DNA of 27,408 nt. It comes from JBFHES01 sp041584015. Lineage in GTDB: Bacteria; Bacteroidota; Bacteroidia; Bacteroidales; M50B96. The position numbers and the translations under genes are program-made. Below are positions 1 through 7,508 of this stretch, piece by piece (the first letter of the stretch is position 1; every line of letters starts with the position of its first letter). The notes under the pieces were generated by a model. The model was not told the origin of the DNA. It did no database searches and saw only the letters and a list, made by a program, of their open reading frames with translations. The stretch covers positions 1 through 27,408 of the forward strand of contig JBFHES010000030.1 of assembly GCA_041584015.1 (NCBI GenBank), in the 5' to 3' direction.

Positions 1-510
1 ATTAATCTGAAGATTTACAAAACTTCCTTTTGGTGCTGGTATGTGATCTCGGCACATGTTAAAGTATAAAACCTCACGAATAAATGATGGATCGTCGTAG
101 CAATTTAAAAGGTTGAGATTATCATAACCATCTATGTCTTGGCCGTCTATGGCAAAATCCATTTCAATGTTGAATGATTTTTTGTCGGTATTGTTTTGCA
201 TGTTCGAAGTCTGTCCTCTGAAACGCACGCCTACGCTATCATAGAAGTCTCCCTTGTAGCTTAATGATGCCAAAATTTCAATCTTGTCCTCATAATTATT
301 GGTCATCTGATTCCAATAATCTGGCTGAGCAAATACAAGGTAGATGGTATCAACAACACTTTCATCATACAAGTCAGAGGCTACAACGCCTCCGCGTAAG
401 AGTTGGTTTCCGTCAGTGGAAAAATTAAATGCCCATGGCAAATTTTGGCTGTGTGCCAGACTAGTTGATAATAAAACTAATAAACTGAGTAATCTTATTC
501 TTCTTTGCAT
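1..510 (-). CDS. CotH kinase family secreted protein, N-terminal part (cut by window edge)
   Basis: This reading frame runs from an ATG at 510 down to the window edge with no stop, giving 170 residues of a longer protein. Residues 1-20 form a signal peptide (MQRR, then a Leu/Ser-rich core) ending before SQN. After it comes a short lead and then the start of a CotH-type domain: GVRFRGQTSNM near 94-104, KKSFNIEMDF near 110-119 and DGYDNLNLLNCYDDPSF near 127-143, followed by REVLYFNMCRD. In this family these blocks form the N-lobe of an atypical protein-kinase fold. In bacteria the proteins are exported or surface-attached and their substrates are mostly unknown. The catalytic part lies outside the window, so activity cannot be judged. 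A T9SS tail might follow but is not visible. The family call is firm; the function is not. Confidence 0.85.
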   Translation of the reverse strand, partial: MQRRIRLLSLLVLLSTSLAHSQNLPWAFNFSTDGNQLLRGGVVASDLYDESVVDTIYLVFAQPDYWNQMTNNYEDKIEILASLSYKGDFYDSVGVRFRGQTSNMQNNTDKKSFNIEMDFAIDGQDIDGYDNLNLLNCYDDPSFIREVLYFNMCRDHIPAPKGSFVNLQIN

Positions 511-691
511 ATTCTTTGTTTTGAATTGTTTCGACGCCAAAAACGAAAAAAGCATGCGCAAGAAACCAGTCTTTGATAAAATTAATCAGAAGTTCATTAA
601 ACTTAATTAATAATTTCACGGCTGAAGCATGGCTTTCCCTTCAATAAAGATACCGTCCCAGAAGGAAAGTTGCCTGCAAGGTAAATGTTAA

Positions 692-1702
692 TTAGTAGTT
701 CCGAGCCTTTAGTTTTTGTACAAATTCAAATACCTGCTTTTTTTGTGAGGTCGCCACCTGCACCTTGTCAAGGTAGTTTAAACCTGTTTCAAAATAAGTA
801 TTGATCTGTTGCAGGATAATCTCCTTAATACCTAGCTTATTGAAGATGGCAGTTACTTCTGTAACTTTTTGTTCATCCGCTAAACTAGGATCTATCGGCA
901 CTGTATTTAATAAACGAAGTTGTTCTTGGTTGGCCAGTTCTTTTGCCCGAAGCATTAAAAAGGTTTGCTTGTTCGACACGATATCTCCACCAATAAATTT
1001 TTGAAACTGATCGGGATCACCATAAATATCCAGATAATCGTCTTGCATTTGAAATGCCAGACCAATGTTTCTTCCGAATTCATATAACTTGTTAGCATCA
1101 TCGTCGGTAGCACCACCAATAATGGCACCTATTTGTAAACTTCCGGCTATTAGTACTGATGTTTTCAGCTCAATCATCTTCAGGTATTCTGGAATTGAAA
1201 CCGTTTGTGCTGTTTCAAAATCCATGTCGTATTGCTGTCCTTCACATACCTCAATGGCTACCTTGTTAAATACCTTTAGTACTTTCTTCAGATAACGCTC
1301 CTCAGTTTCAACCAGCAGGTCGTAGGCTAATATCGACATGGCATCGCCGGAAAGAATGGCAATGTTTTCGTCCCATACTTTGTGAACCGTTGGATTACCA
1401 CGACGTAACGGAGATTTATCCATAATATCGTCATGTAACAAGGTAAAGTTATGGAATAACTCAATGGCTAATGCCGGATTAACAGCTTGTGTAATGTCAC
1501 TGCAAAAAATATTGCAGGCCAATAAAACTAAACTCGGGCGGATTCTTTTTCCACCAATGGAGAGAATGTATTCTACGGGTTTGTATAATCGTGAAGGTTC
1601 TGGATTCTGATAAATGGATAACTTTTCTAGTTCATCCTGAATAATTTTTTGGCATTCTTCTAAAGAGAACAGTTGCTCTTTCGAATATTCTGTTTGGTTC
1701 AT
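692..1702 (-). CDS. Polyprenyl diphosphate synthase (short-chain, trans-type)
   Basis: This 336-residue cytosolic enzyme belongs to the trans-isoprenyl diphosphate synthase family, which condenses isopentenyl diphosphate with allylic diphosphates. The sequence shows the IPP-binding GGKRIRP at 50-56, the first Asp-rich motif DDIMD at 91-95 followed by RRGNPTVH, and the second Asp-rich motif DDYLD at 221-225 followed by GGDIVSNKQTF. Phe86 lies five residues before the first motif. In studied archaeal GGPP synthases a bulky residue there limits chain length, so a C15-C20 product (FPP or GGPP) is more likely than a long menaquinone chain; this is inference. It starts four bases after the stop of the upstream acyltransferase gene, so the two are probably co-transcribed and perhaps translationally coupled. 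It would supply precursors for quinone side chains or undecaprenyl carrier. Length is normal. Confidence 0.93.
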   Translation of the reverse strand: MNQTEYSKEQLFSLEECQKIIQDELEKLSIYQNPEPSRLYKPVEYILSIGGKRIRPSLVLLACNIFCSDITQAVNPALAIELFHNFTLLHDDIMDKSPLRRGNPTVHKVWDENIAILSGDAMSILAYDLLVETEERYLKKVLKVFNKVAIEVCEGQQYDMDFETAQTVSIPEYLKMIELKTSVLIAGSLQIGAIIGGATDDDANKLYEFGRNIGLAFQMQDDYLDIYGDPDQFQKFIGGDIVSNKQTFLMLRAKELANQEQLRLLNTVPIDPSLADEQKVTEVTAIFNKLGIKEIILQQINTYFETGLNYLDKVQVATSQKKQVFEFVQKLKARNY

Positions 1703-1706
1703 TTAT

Positions 1707-2621
1707 CTAGTTTAGATGTCTCTCTTTTTTTATTTTGTAGATATCATCAATCGTCATTAAGATACCTGTGTCGTCCATGTTTTTAAAGTATGGATTGCTA
1801 ACAGTACCAAATGTTTGCATTGATGGAGAGATGTTCATGTATATATTAATGAGTGGTGGGATGGTTTCACCCATTTCACGCACCTGTTTTGATAAGATTT
1901 TAATATTATCTCTTAAAGTCTTACCAGTAAAGTTTTGTTTAAAAATAGTATCATCAATTTCGGTTGCTACTGGATTAATTGCTTTTACCAGCTGATGTTT
2001 ATTAGGGAAAAAGCTTTGCAAGAAATGTAAGATAAGTTGTCTTGATTTGGGATTTACATTTGTAAATAGTGATACCTGTCCCAAAAAATACTTGATGTTT
2101 GGATACATTGTAAGCAAGGAACCAAGGCCATCCCATAAATTGTCTAATACATACAAGCTTTTTCTTACCTGCCCGGTTGATTGATATTCAGGTTGTATAA
2201 ATGATCTACCCAATTCAATGGTATCTGGTAAGTAGTTTTTAGTAAACTCACTTGAATATTCAAAAAGTCGTGAAGTGCCTAAAAGGTAATCGCCTTGTTC
2301 GGTCCTTTCTGCCTCTGAACAAACCATAAAGCGATAGCCACCTAATACTTCATGATTGTCAGGATCCCAGACGATTAATTGTTTATAACCGTCCTCTTTC
2401 ATGTCCAGTGCATCCAAGTCGCATTCCTTGCCTGTTCCGCTGCCAATATCGCGATAAGATATCTCACGTAAACGTCCGACCTCTCTCATTACGTTTGGTT
2501 CCTTTTGCCAGGAGATAATATATAAAAGGTTATTGCTTTTATTTGTGGCTCGTACCAATTTTGCTCTGGAGAGTTCGTCCACAAGAATCGATTTGTCAAT
2601 TGGTGAAATAATGGCCTGCAT
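1707..2621 (-). CDS. OlsB/GlsB-like GNAT N-acyltransferase (aminolipid synthesis)
   Basis: This 304-residue protein belongs to the hemolysin/OlsB branch of the GNAT fold. The visible core is IVWDPDNHEVLGGYRF (about 83-98), then IELGRSFIQPEYQ (about 135-147), which matches the acyl-donor-binding strand and loop of this family. No signal peptide or membrane segment is present. Family members transfer a 3-hydroxy-fatty acyl group from acyl carrier protein to the amino group of ornithine (OlsB) or glycine (GlsB of Bacteroides). In Bacteroidota a glycine-lipid role is the more likely one. The second enzyme of that pathway, a PlsC-like O-acyltransferase (GlsA), is not next to it here, so the product is uncertain. 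It sits between an RND exporter gene and a prenyl synthase gene, all on the minus strand. A -7-like box lies about 33 bases upstream of its start. Confidence 0.8.
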   Translation of the reverse strand: MQAIISPIDKSILVDELSRAKLVRATNKSNNLLYIISWQKEPNVMREVGRLREISYRDIGSGTGKECDLDALDMKEDGYKQLIVWDPDNHEVLGGYRFMVCSEAERTEQGDYLLGTSRLFEYSSEFTKNYLPDTIELGRSFIQPEYQSTGQVRKSLYVLDNLWDGLGSLLTMYPNIKYFLGQVSLFTNVNPKSRQLILHFLQSFFPNKHQLVKAINPVATEIDDTIFKQNFTGKTLRDNIKILSKQVREMGETIPPLINIYMNISPSMQTFGTVSNPYFKNMDDTGILMTIDDIYKIKKERHLN

Positions 2622-2653
2622 TTGTAGTCTCTGGTTTTATTACACTGTTGTAA

Positions 2654-2661
2654 CAAATGTA
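2654..2661 (-). promoter_or_regulatory. Candidate Bacteroidota -7 box upstream of the GNAT gene
   Basis: Read on the minus strand this is TACATTTG, a full match to the TAnnTTTG -7 consensus. Initiation would fall about 26 bases before the ATG at 2621. No clean TTTG is found 19-21 bases further upstream, so the call is tentative. If real, the acyltransferase and prenyl synthase genes can be transcribed separately from the exporter gene. Confidence 0.4.
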
Positions 2662-2718
2662 ATAAAATTTGAAATTATAAGCTATAACCTGCTCGCGCTA
2701 TCTGGGATTGAAAAACAA

Positions 2719-5103
2719 TTATTTCTTATTGCTGATTATTAGGTCGTCCATTTCAATATCCTCTTCTTCGTCAAATACATTTAGTAAAGGTTCTTTAAAG
2801 GACTTAGTGGTAATTCGTTTTTCAAGCGATAATAATAACGATGGTAGAATAACAAGGTTTGCAAACATGGCAACTAACAGCGTTATTGATACCAGAATAC
2901 CCAGGGCAACAGTACCTCCAAAGGTTGAAGCTATAAATATGGAGAAACCAAAGAATAGCACAATTGAGGTATACATCATACTAACACCGGTCTCTTTAAG
3001 CGCAAGAATAACCGATTTGCCAATATTCCAGTTGGTGTGTTCAAGCTCTTGCCTGTACTTGGCAAGAAAGTGAATGGTGTCGTCAACCGAAATACCAAAG
3101 GCAATGCTGAATACCAGCACTGTTGATGGCTTTATTGGAATTCCGAAAAATCCCATGATGGCTGCGGTTAATATTAGTGGTATTAAATTCGGTAATAGCG
3201 ATACAAATACCATTCGTAAACTGGAAAACATAGCTGCCATAAAAATAGCAATCAGAATTATCGCAAGAATCAAACTTGTAAACAGGTTCTTGATTAAATA
3301 GCCAGTACCTTTAAAGTAAGCTATGCTGGTTCCAACAATTGACACTTCGTACTTGTCTTGAGGGAAAATCTCATAGGCATGTTTAACAATCTCCGGATAC
3401 AGCTTACGCATTTTTACCGTACCAATATCAGCAACCTTAGTGCTAATTCTTGCATACTGTCCGGTGCTGTCGATAAAGTTTTCCAGCAAACCAGATCGGT
3501 CCTGATCTTCAGAAAGGTAAGCAAGTATAAAGCTTCGTTCTGTATTTGTTGGTAGTTTGTAATATTGTTCCTTGCCGTTGTAGTACGCCTGCTTAGCAAA
3601 TTTAAGAGCATCAACAATTGAAACTGTTTTAGAAAGTACAGGGTTCTCTTCTAAGCGCTTTTCCAGCTTCTCAATCTTCTTTAGATTAGAAAGTTTGATT
3701 ACACCTTTTTTCTTCTTGGTGTTAATCATTATTTCCAATGGCATTACACCGTCAAAATGTGTTTCAATAAAATGAAGGTCTACCGCAACCTTATGGTCTT
3801 CAGCAATATCATCAACTAAATATCCGGTTGTGTGCATCATTCCAATTCCGAAAAAACCAATGGCAATAACAATGGCTGTAGTAGTAAGAGCTGTGCGTCT
3901 ATGGTGAACAATAATATGAATAAAAGTGTCAACAGTCTTTAAGATGAACTTATTGTCGAGATGATTCGTGTGGCGTTCCTTTGGTGGTGGTAGGAACGTA
4001 AAGATGATTGGAATTAGCAATAGCGAAATAATAAATACTCCCATAATATTTAAGGAGGCAATAACACCGAATTCAATAAGTATATCGCTGTTAGTGGTAA
4101 TAAAGGTTGCAAATCCAAGTGCTGTTGTAAGGTTTGTTAAGAAAACAGCTTTGCCAATTTTGCGAATCACTCGCTGCATTGACATGATTTTATTACCATG
4201 TGATCTGTATTCTTGCTGGTATTTATTTAAGAAATAAATACAGTTCGGAATTCCGATTACAATTAATAATGGCGGAATCATTCCGGAAATGACAGATATT
4301 TGATAACCAAATAGCACAATACTTCCGAAGGCCCACACCACTGATATGGAAACAATGAGCACCGAAAACAGAACTACCCTAAACGACTTGAAGAATAAGT
4401 ATAGAATAATGGCTGTTACCAAGAGAGCTAGTATAATGAACATGACCAGCTCTTCTCGTATCTTTTGTGCAATTACTGTTCGTGTATATGGCAAGCCAGA
4501 GTGGTGTATCTCAAGATTTTGTCGGGCACCAAAATTATTGCTTATCTCTTCAATTTTAAAGATAACTTCTTCACGATCTCGGCTGTTTAGCAAGGCCTCG
4601 TTAATGGTAATTCCCATTAGGTAAACCTTGCTTGAATCATTATAGAGCAAGTCGCGGTAAAATGGAAGCGATTCTATAAGAAGCTTAAGGCTATCAAGTT
4701 CTTGTTGGGTTTTAAGATGTTGTCCCCCTAAGGCTTTAATCTCAAAGCGCTTTTCAGCTTTGTTCTTTTCAATGTTTACAAGATGCGCAATAGAGGCTAA
4801 TCCCTCAACTCCTTCTAATTCAGAAATAGAATCTCCAATTGAAAGCCAGTCGTTGTATTTGTCTATTTGAAAAAAGTTGGTGTCTTGCACTGCAAGTACC
4901 AGAATGTTGACATCCTCTTTAAATATTTTTTTAAACCGTAGATTATGGGTGAAGGTGGAATCCTTTTCAGGTATTACGTTTAGTACATTGTATGATATTT
5001 CCGTTTTTACTGCATGGAATCCCATAAAAACAGTAATAACAGCAATGGCGGATAAAAATGTAATCCGGTTTTTTAAAATTAACCTTGCAATAGCTGTCCA
5101 CAT
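2719..5103 (-). CDS. RND superfamily (MMPL/Patched-like) exporter
   Basis: This 794-residue inner-membrane protein has the duplicated RND layout. TM1 is at about 15-31, a large extracytoplasmic loop runs to about 215, and five TMs follow at about 219-371. The second half repeats this: a TM at about 403-423, a second large loop, and five TMs at about 609-757. The second-half TM carries the Asp pair in ISVDDTIHF (about 671-679), the expected proton-relay site. The equivalent first-half segment (IGIPNCIYF, about 283-291) has no Asp, so only one half may couple to protons. Membrane-fusion and outer-membrane partners are absent nearby, as is usual for the MMPL/HpnN branch, which moves lipids or hydrophobic molecules. 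The C-terminal tail (about 769-794) is strongly acidic. The substrate is unknown; neighbouring lipid genes suggest a lipid. A perfect inverted repeat lies in the leader. Confidence 0.88.
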   Translation of the reverse strand: MWTAIARLILKNRITFLSAIAVITVFMGFHAVKTEISYNVLNVIPEKDSTFTHNLRFKKIFKEDVNILVLAVQDTNFFQIDKYNDWLSIGDSISELEGVEGLASIAHLVNIEKNKAEKRFEIKALGGQHLKTQQELDSLKLLIESLPFYRDLLYNDSSKVYLMGITINEALLNSRDREEVIFKIEEISNNFGARQNLEIHHSGLPYTRTVIAQKIREELVMFIILALLVTAIILYLFFKSFRVVLFSVLIVSISVVWAFGSIVLFGYQISVISGMIPPLLIVIGIPNCIYFLNKYQQEYRSHGNKIMSMQRVIRKIGKAVFLTNLTTALGFATFITTNSDILIEFGVIASLNIMGVFIISLLLIPIIFTFLPPPKERHTNHLDNKFILKTVDTFIHIIVHHRRTALTTTAIVIAIGFFGIGMMHTTGYLVDDIAEDHKVAVDLHFIETHFDGVMPLEIMINTKKKKGVIKLSNLKKIEKLEKRLEENPVLSKTVSIVDALKFAKQAYYNGKEQYYKLPTNTERSFILAYLSEDQDRSGLLENFIDSTGQYARISTKVADIGTVKMRKLYPEIVKHAYEIFPQDKYEVSIVGTSIAYFKGTGYLIKNLFTSLILAIILIAIFMAAMFSSLRMVFVSLLPNLIPLILTAAIMGFFGIPIKPSTVLVFSIAFGISVDDTIHFLAKYRQELEHTNWNIGKSVILALKETGVSMMYTSIVLFFGFSIFIASTFGGTVALGILVSITLLVAMFANLVILPSLLLSLEKRITTKSFKEPLLNVFDEEEDIEMDDLIISNKK

Positions 5104-5122
5104 AAATAATCTCCTGATTCTT

Positions 5123-5139
5123 CCCTTTTGTTAAAAGGG
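5123..5139. promoter_or_regulatory. Perfect inverted repeat in the exporter-gene leader
   Basis: CCCTTTT and AAAAGGG are separated by three bases. The repeat lies 20-36 bases upstream of the exporter ATG (5103) on the minus strand, just downstream of a -7-like box. An AGGAG (minus strand, 5111-5115) follows it before the start codon. It could be an operator or a 5'-UTR hairpin that affects translation. No T-run follows, so it is not a terminator. Confidence 0.4.
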
Positions 5140-5142
5140 CTG

Positions 5143-5150
5143 CAAAGTTA
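5143..5150 (-). promoter_or_regulatory. Candidate -7 box upstream of the RND exporter gene
   Basis: Minus-strand TAACTTTG fits TAnnTTTG. Transcription would start near 5137, inside the adjacent inverted repeat and about 33 bases before the ATG. A matching -33 TTTG is not evident, so confidence is modest. Confidence 0.4.
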
Positions 5151-5213
5151 GAACAATTCTTCTGAAATTCAGATTTATAAACATGTTAGGTAACTACTGA
5201 GCTGTGAGTTCTG

Positions 5214-5942
5214 CTATGCCCGGATGGTGAGCTTATTTGGAGTAATGGATTCTTTTTCTGTGATAAAACTAATGAACTTGCCATTTTGTGGACTGTACGA
5301 TATTACCTCAAGATGCTTTTGTAAGTCTGAATCAAAATGGTCGAACTTTAATAATTCACCTTTTATAGCAACTTTACCATAGGTCTCAATCCAGAAATCT
5401 TCTATTGATGGATGAATCTGTTTAATAGTTTTACCTATTAAATCGATTTTCTTGTAACCTGTTAATTTTTCAAATTCCTGATTAATGTCCAAAAAGCGGT
5501 AGTCAATGGCAATGCCCTTTGCATTTACATTAATCTCATGCAGCGCATAAGCGTGATGCCACTCGGTATTGTTATATTTTTGGTGTTCGCGAGTAAAAAA
5601 ATCGTAGAGCTCAATCTTATCAAAGAAATTAACTTTCTCATTTTCGAACTTGCTCAGGTTCGCAATCATCTGATCATTCAGACTATCGTATTTTTCAAAG
5701 TAGAAAAGAGCAATCTTATTGGTGTAAAGATCTTCTGCTTCTTGAATATTGATCTTATTTTTAAGAAGCTTCATAACTTCTCTGGCACCTTCTTTTTTTT
5801 GATTTTCTCCGTAAGGGAATATTTTTTCATCGAGATGACTTAGTACTTTAGCGCAATCGAAAGTGGAACTTTTCTTGCGAAAAAACACAAAATAGACAAT
5901 AGGAATTGATACTACTAAAAGAATACTAAGTACAGGTAACAT
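5214..5942 (-). CDS. Membrane-anchored single-PAS-domain protein, no output domain
   Basis: This 242-residue protein begins with one hydrophobic segment (about 3-21) followed by FRKK, which predicts an N-terminal anchor with the rest in the cytoplasm. Residues about 30-130 are a Lys/Glu-rich, mostly helical region without a recognised domain. Residues about 133-228 look like a PAS domain: YRFLDINQEFEKLTGYKK at 148-165, then DLIGKTIKQIHPS, then strands ending GKFISFITE. PAS domains sense ligands or redox state or mediate protein contacts. No kinase, GGDEF or DNA-binding part follows; the protein ends some 14 residues after the PAS fold. It may therefore act as an adaptor or ligand sensor for a separate partner. 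It lies 110 bases upstream of the RND exporter gene on the same strand, with a candidate promoter between them, so co-transcription is possible but not shown. Confidence 0.75.
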   Translation of the reverse strand: MLPVLSILLVVSIPIVYFVFFRKKSSTFDCAKVLSHLDEKIFPYGENQKKEGAREVMKLLKNKINIQEAEDLYTNKIALFYFEKYDSLNDQMIANLSKFENEKVNFFDKIELYDFFTREHQKYNNTEWHHAYALHEINVNAKGIAIDYRFLDINQEFEKLTGYKKIDLIGKTIKQIHPSIEDFWIETYGKVAIKGELLKFDHFDSDLQKHLEVISYSPQNGKFISFITEKESITPNKLTIRA

Positions 5943-6026
5943 AAATTTTCTTTAATTCAATCTCCTTTCTACTTACGTAGGGGCTTACAAAATAATTAAA
6001 AATAATCGAAATATAAAAGTTTTCAA

Positions 6027-6044
6027 CAACTTGTTAACTGGTTG
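6027..6044. promoter_or_regulatory. Palindrome CAAC-N2-GTTAAC-N2-GTTG
   Basis: This interrupted palindrome lies between the phosphatase gene (ending at 6081) and the PAS-protein gene (starting at 5942), about 85-102 bases upstream of the latter. It could be a regulator-binding site for the PAS gene. It lacks the T-run of a terminator. Short palindromes occur by chance in AT-rich DNA, so this is weak. Confidence 0.25.
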
Positions 6045-6080
6045 TGCTGTATTTTGTCCAAGTTAGCTAAGAGTCCTTAA

Positions 6081-6893
6081 TTAAAATCGAATTAATTGAT
6101 TTTTCAGCGCTTCAATTCTACTCATTTTAGCTACTTTATCATTAGATTTTGTAATTGCATTCACCCAGGATCCATAAATTGGATTTGGAAGCATGATGAA
6201 CTTATCTCCGAAAAGCTCCTGGTGTTCATCTACAATGTTTTTACCGAAGTTCGGCTTTCTGATTTCAAACATTTCATCAAAGTCGATTAGGTTATCGCCA
6301 ATTAACATTACAATATTATACTGTTCAGAGGCTTTTTGTCTTCTGTATTGTTTGGTGCTTGTTGTGTCTTTCAGGTGAATGTTATCTGCTGTGGCAAAAG
6401 GAAAATCCAATTTCACAAGATTGTTAAGTGTCGCTTGTAGTTCGTCTACCTTGCGATTTGAAATATAAATAACTTGTACGTTTTTAGATTGTGCATACTT
6501 TACAAATGACAATGCTCCTGGGATGGCAATGGCATTTTCCATGGATACCCATTCTGTCCAGAATTCTGGTGTATAAGTTTTATTTTGTATAATACATTCT
6601 GCCTCAAACGGACTATTATCAAGCATGGTTTCGTCAATATCAACCACAACAGCTGCCGGTTTGTCTCCGTCGTATTGCTTTGTTATTTCATCAATTCGCA
6701 TTTTTGCAATGTTAAAAGATTGCAAACACATGGCACGATATTCTGCCGAACGTTGCTGCCAGGCTGTAGCCGATAGCATGTATTCCGAGTCGTTGATCTC
6801 TATTTTAGTTTGTTCTTTTTCTTTAACTTCAACTCTTCGGCAAGACACAGCACTGAGTACAACTGCAATAATAATAAGGTGATAGTATTTCAT
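6081..6893 (-). CDS. 5'-nucleotidase/acid phosphatase lipoprotein, e(P4) family (HAD fold)
   Basis: This 270-residue protein has a lipoprotein signal peptide with the lipobox AVSC (Cys18), so it is probably anchored to the outer membrane. The HAD phosphatase motifs are present: DIDETMLDNS at 85-94 with both catalytic Asps, SNR at 145-147 as motif II, and GDNLIDFD at 199-206 as motif IV. The aromatic-rich block FWTEWV at 111-116 is typical of the e(P4)/class B-C acid phosphatase group. Family members remove phosphate from nucleoside monophosphates outside the cytoplasm, as in NMN/NAD scavenging in Haemophilus, so that nucleosides can be taken up. Length and motifs are complete. It is transcribed divergently from the ECF sigma-factor gene, sharing a 123-base intergenic region. 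Substrate preference cannot be read from the sequence. Confidence 0.9.
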   Translation of the reverse strand: MKYYHLIIIAVVLSAVSCRRVEVKEKEQTKIEINDSEYMLSATAWQQRSAEYRAMCLQSFNIAKMRIDEITKQYDGDKPAAVVVDIDETMLDNSPFEAECIIQNKTYTPEFWTEWVSMENAIAIPGALSFVKYAQSKNVQVIYISNRKVDELQATLNNLVKLDFPFATADNIHLKDTTSTKQYRRQKASEQYNIVMLIGDNLIDFDEMFEIRKPNFGKNIVDEHQELFGDKFIMLPNPIYGSWVNAITKSNDKVAKMSRIEALKNQLIRF

Positions 6894-6960
6894 ATAACTT
6901 GGGATTTCTTAAAAAGACAACAATATATTTTTTGTAAATTTATCAAACATTTTTCTAAAT

Positions 6961-6998
6961 AGCCTGTAACTTTTCAAAAGTTTGGTGCGTCACAGGCT
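6961..6998. repeat. Nested inverted repeats in the sigma-factor promoter region
   Basis: An outer 10-base inverted repeat (6961-6970 and 6989-6998, one mismatch; arms AGCCTGTAAC and GTCACAGGCT) encloses the spacer. A perfect 15-base odd palindrome, AACTTTT-C-AAAAGTT, occupies 6968-6982. Both overlap the proposed ECF promoter, so they may be operators. Confidence 0.6.
6965..6991 (+). promoter_or_regulatory. Candidate ECF sigma-dependent promoter (TGTAAC-N17-CGTC)
   Basis: TGTAAC at 6965-6970 and CGTC at 6988-6991 are separated by exactly 17 bases. This is the form of the -35 (AAC) and -10 (CGTC) elements of characterised Gram-positive ECF promoters. It stands 25 bases before the ATG of an ECF sigma gene, and ECF sigma genes are often autoregulated. 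Recognition by this particular sigma factor is inferred. Confidence 0.55.
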
Positions 6999-7016
6999 TG
7001 ACAATTTTTTAAACGG

Positions 7017-7502
7017 ATGACAGTTAAAGAGTACAATTCTTGTGTTGACGAACACGCAGATGGTGTTTATCGATTTATTCTTAAGCATATTAGGGATGAA
7101 GAGAAGGCTCGGGATATTGTACAGGATTCCTTTGAAAAAACATGGAAGGCAAAAGATGGGGTTGATGGAGCAAAGGCAAAATCATATTTATTCTCAACAG
7201 CCTACCATACGATGATTGATTTGATTAGAAGAGAAAAAAAGCAAGTTGACTTTGACAATGTATCAACGCTAAAATATTCGCACGATGAGCAATATTCTGA
7301 TTTGCATGAAGTATTAAATGAGGCGATTGAAAAATTACCTGAGGTGCAAAAATCAGTTATATTACTCAGGGATTATGAAGGATATGCTTATGACGAGATT
7401 GGAGAGATAACAGGATTGAATGAGTCGCAGGTTAAAGTATATATTTATAGAGCACGCTTGTTCTTGAAAAAGTATATTGGAAGTTTAGAAGCAGTTATAT
7501 AG
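7017..7502 (+). CDS. ECF-family RNA polymerase sigma factor
   Basis: This 161-residue protein has the two-domain layout of an ECF sigma-70 factor. Region 2 (about 10-76) contains the block from EEKARDIVQDSFEKTWK (28-44) through KSYLFSTAYHTMIDLIRREKK (55-75), which binds core polymerase and the -10 element. Region 4 (about 98-152) contains AIEKLPEVQKSVILLRDYEG and then EIGEITGLNESQVKVYIYRAR, the helix-turn-helix that reads the -35 element. Length is normal and no extra domain is attached. The next gene begins six bases after its stop and encodes a membrane protein with anti-sigma features, so the pair probably forms a signal-responsive switch. A TGTAAC-N17-CGTC sequence just upstream suggests autoregulation. 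The inducing signal and regulon are not visible. Confidence 0.93.
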   Translation: MTVKEYNSCVDEHADGVYRFILKHIRDEEKARDIVQDSFEKTWKAKDGVDGAKAKSYLFSTAYHTMIDLIRREKKQVDFDNVSTLKYSHDEQYSDLHEVLNEAIEKLPEVQKSVILLRDYEGYAYDEIGEITGLNESQVKVYIYRARLFLKKYIGSLEAVI

Positions 7503-7508
7503 AAGCAA

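Noticed and set aside
344..610. 88-residue open frame on the plus strand
   Set aside because: It lies antisense to the N-terminus of the CotH-family gene, which has a signal peptide and recognisable family blocks; the plus-strand product shows no family features.
632..677. Hairpin-like CTTTCC/GGAAAG arms downstream of the prenyl synthase gene
   Set aside because: The stem has a bulge and no T-run follows on the minus strand, so it does not qualify as a terminator.
2708..5134. Several plus-strand open frames inside the RND exporter gene
   Set aside because: They are shadows of a well-supported 794-residue membrane protein and show no domain, start signal or codon evidence of their own.
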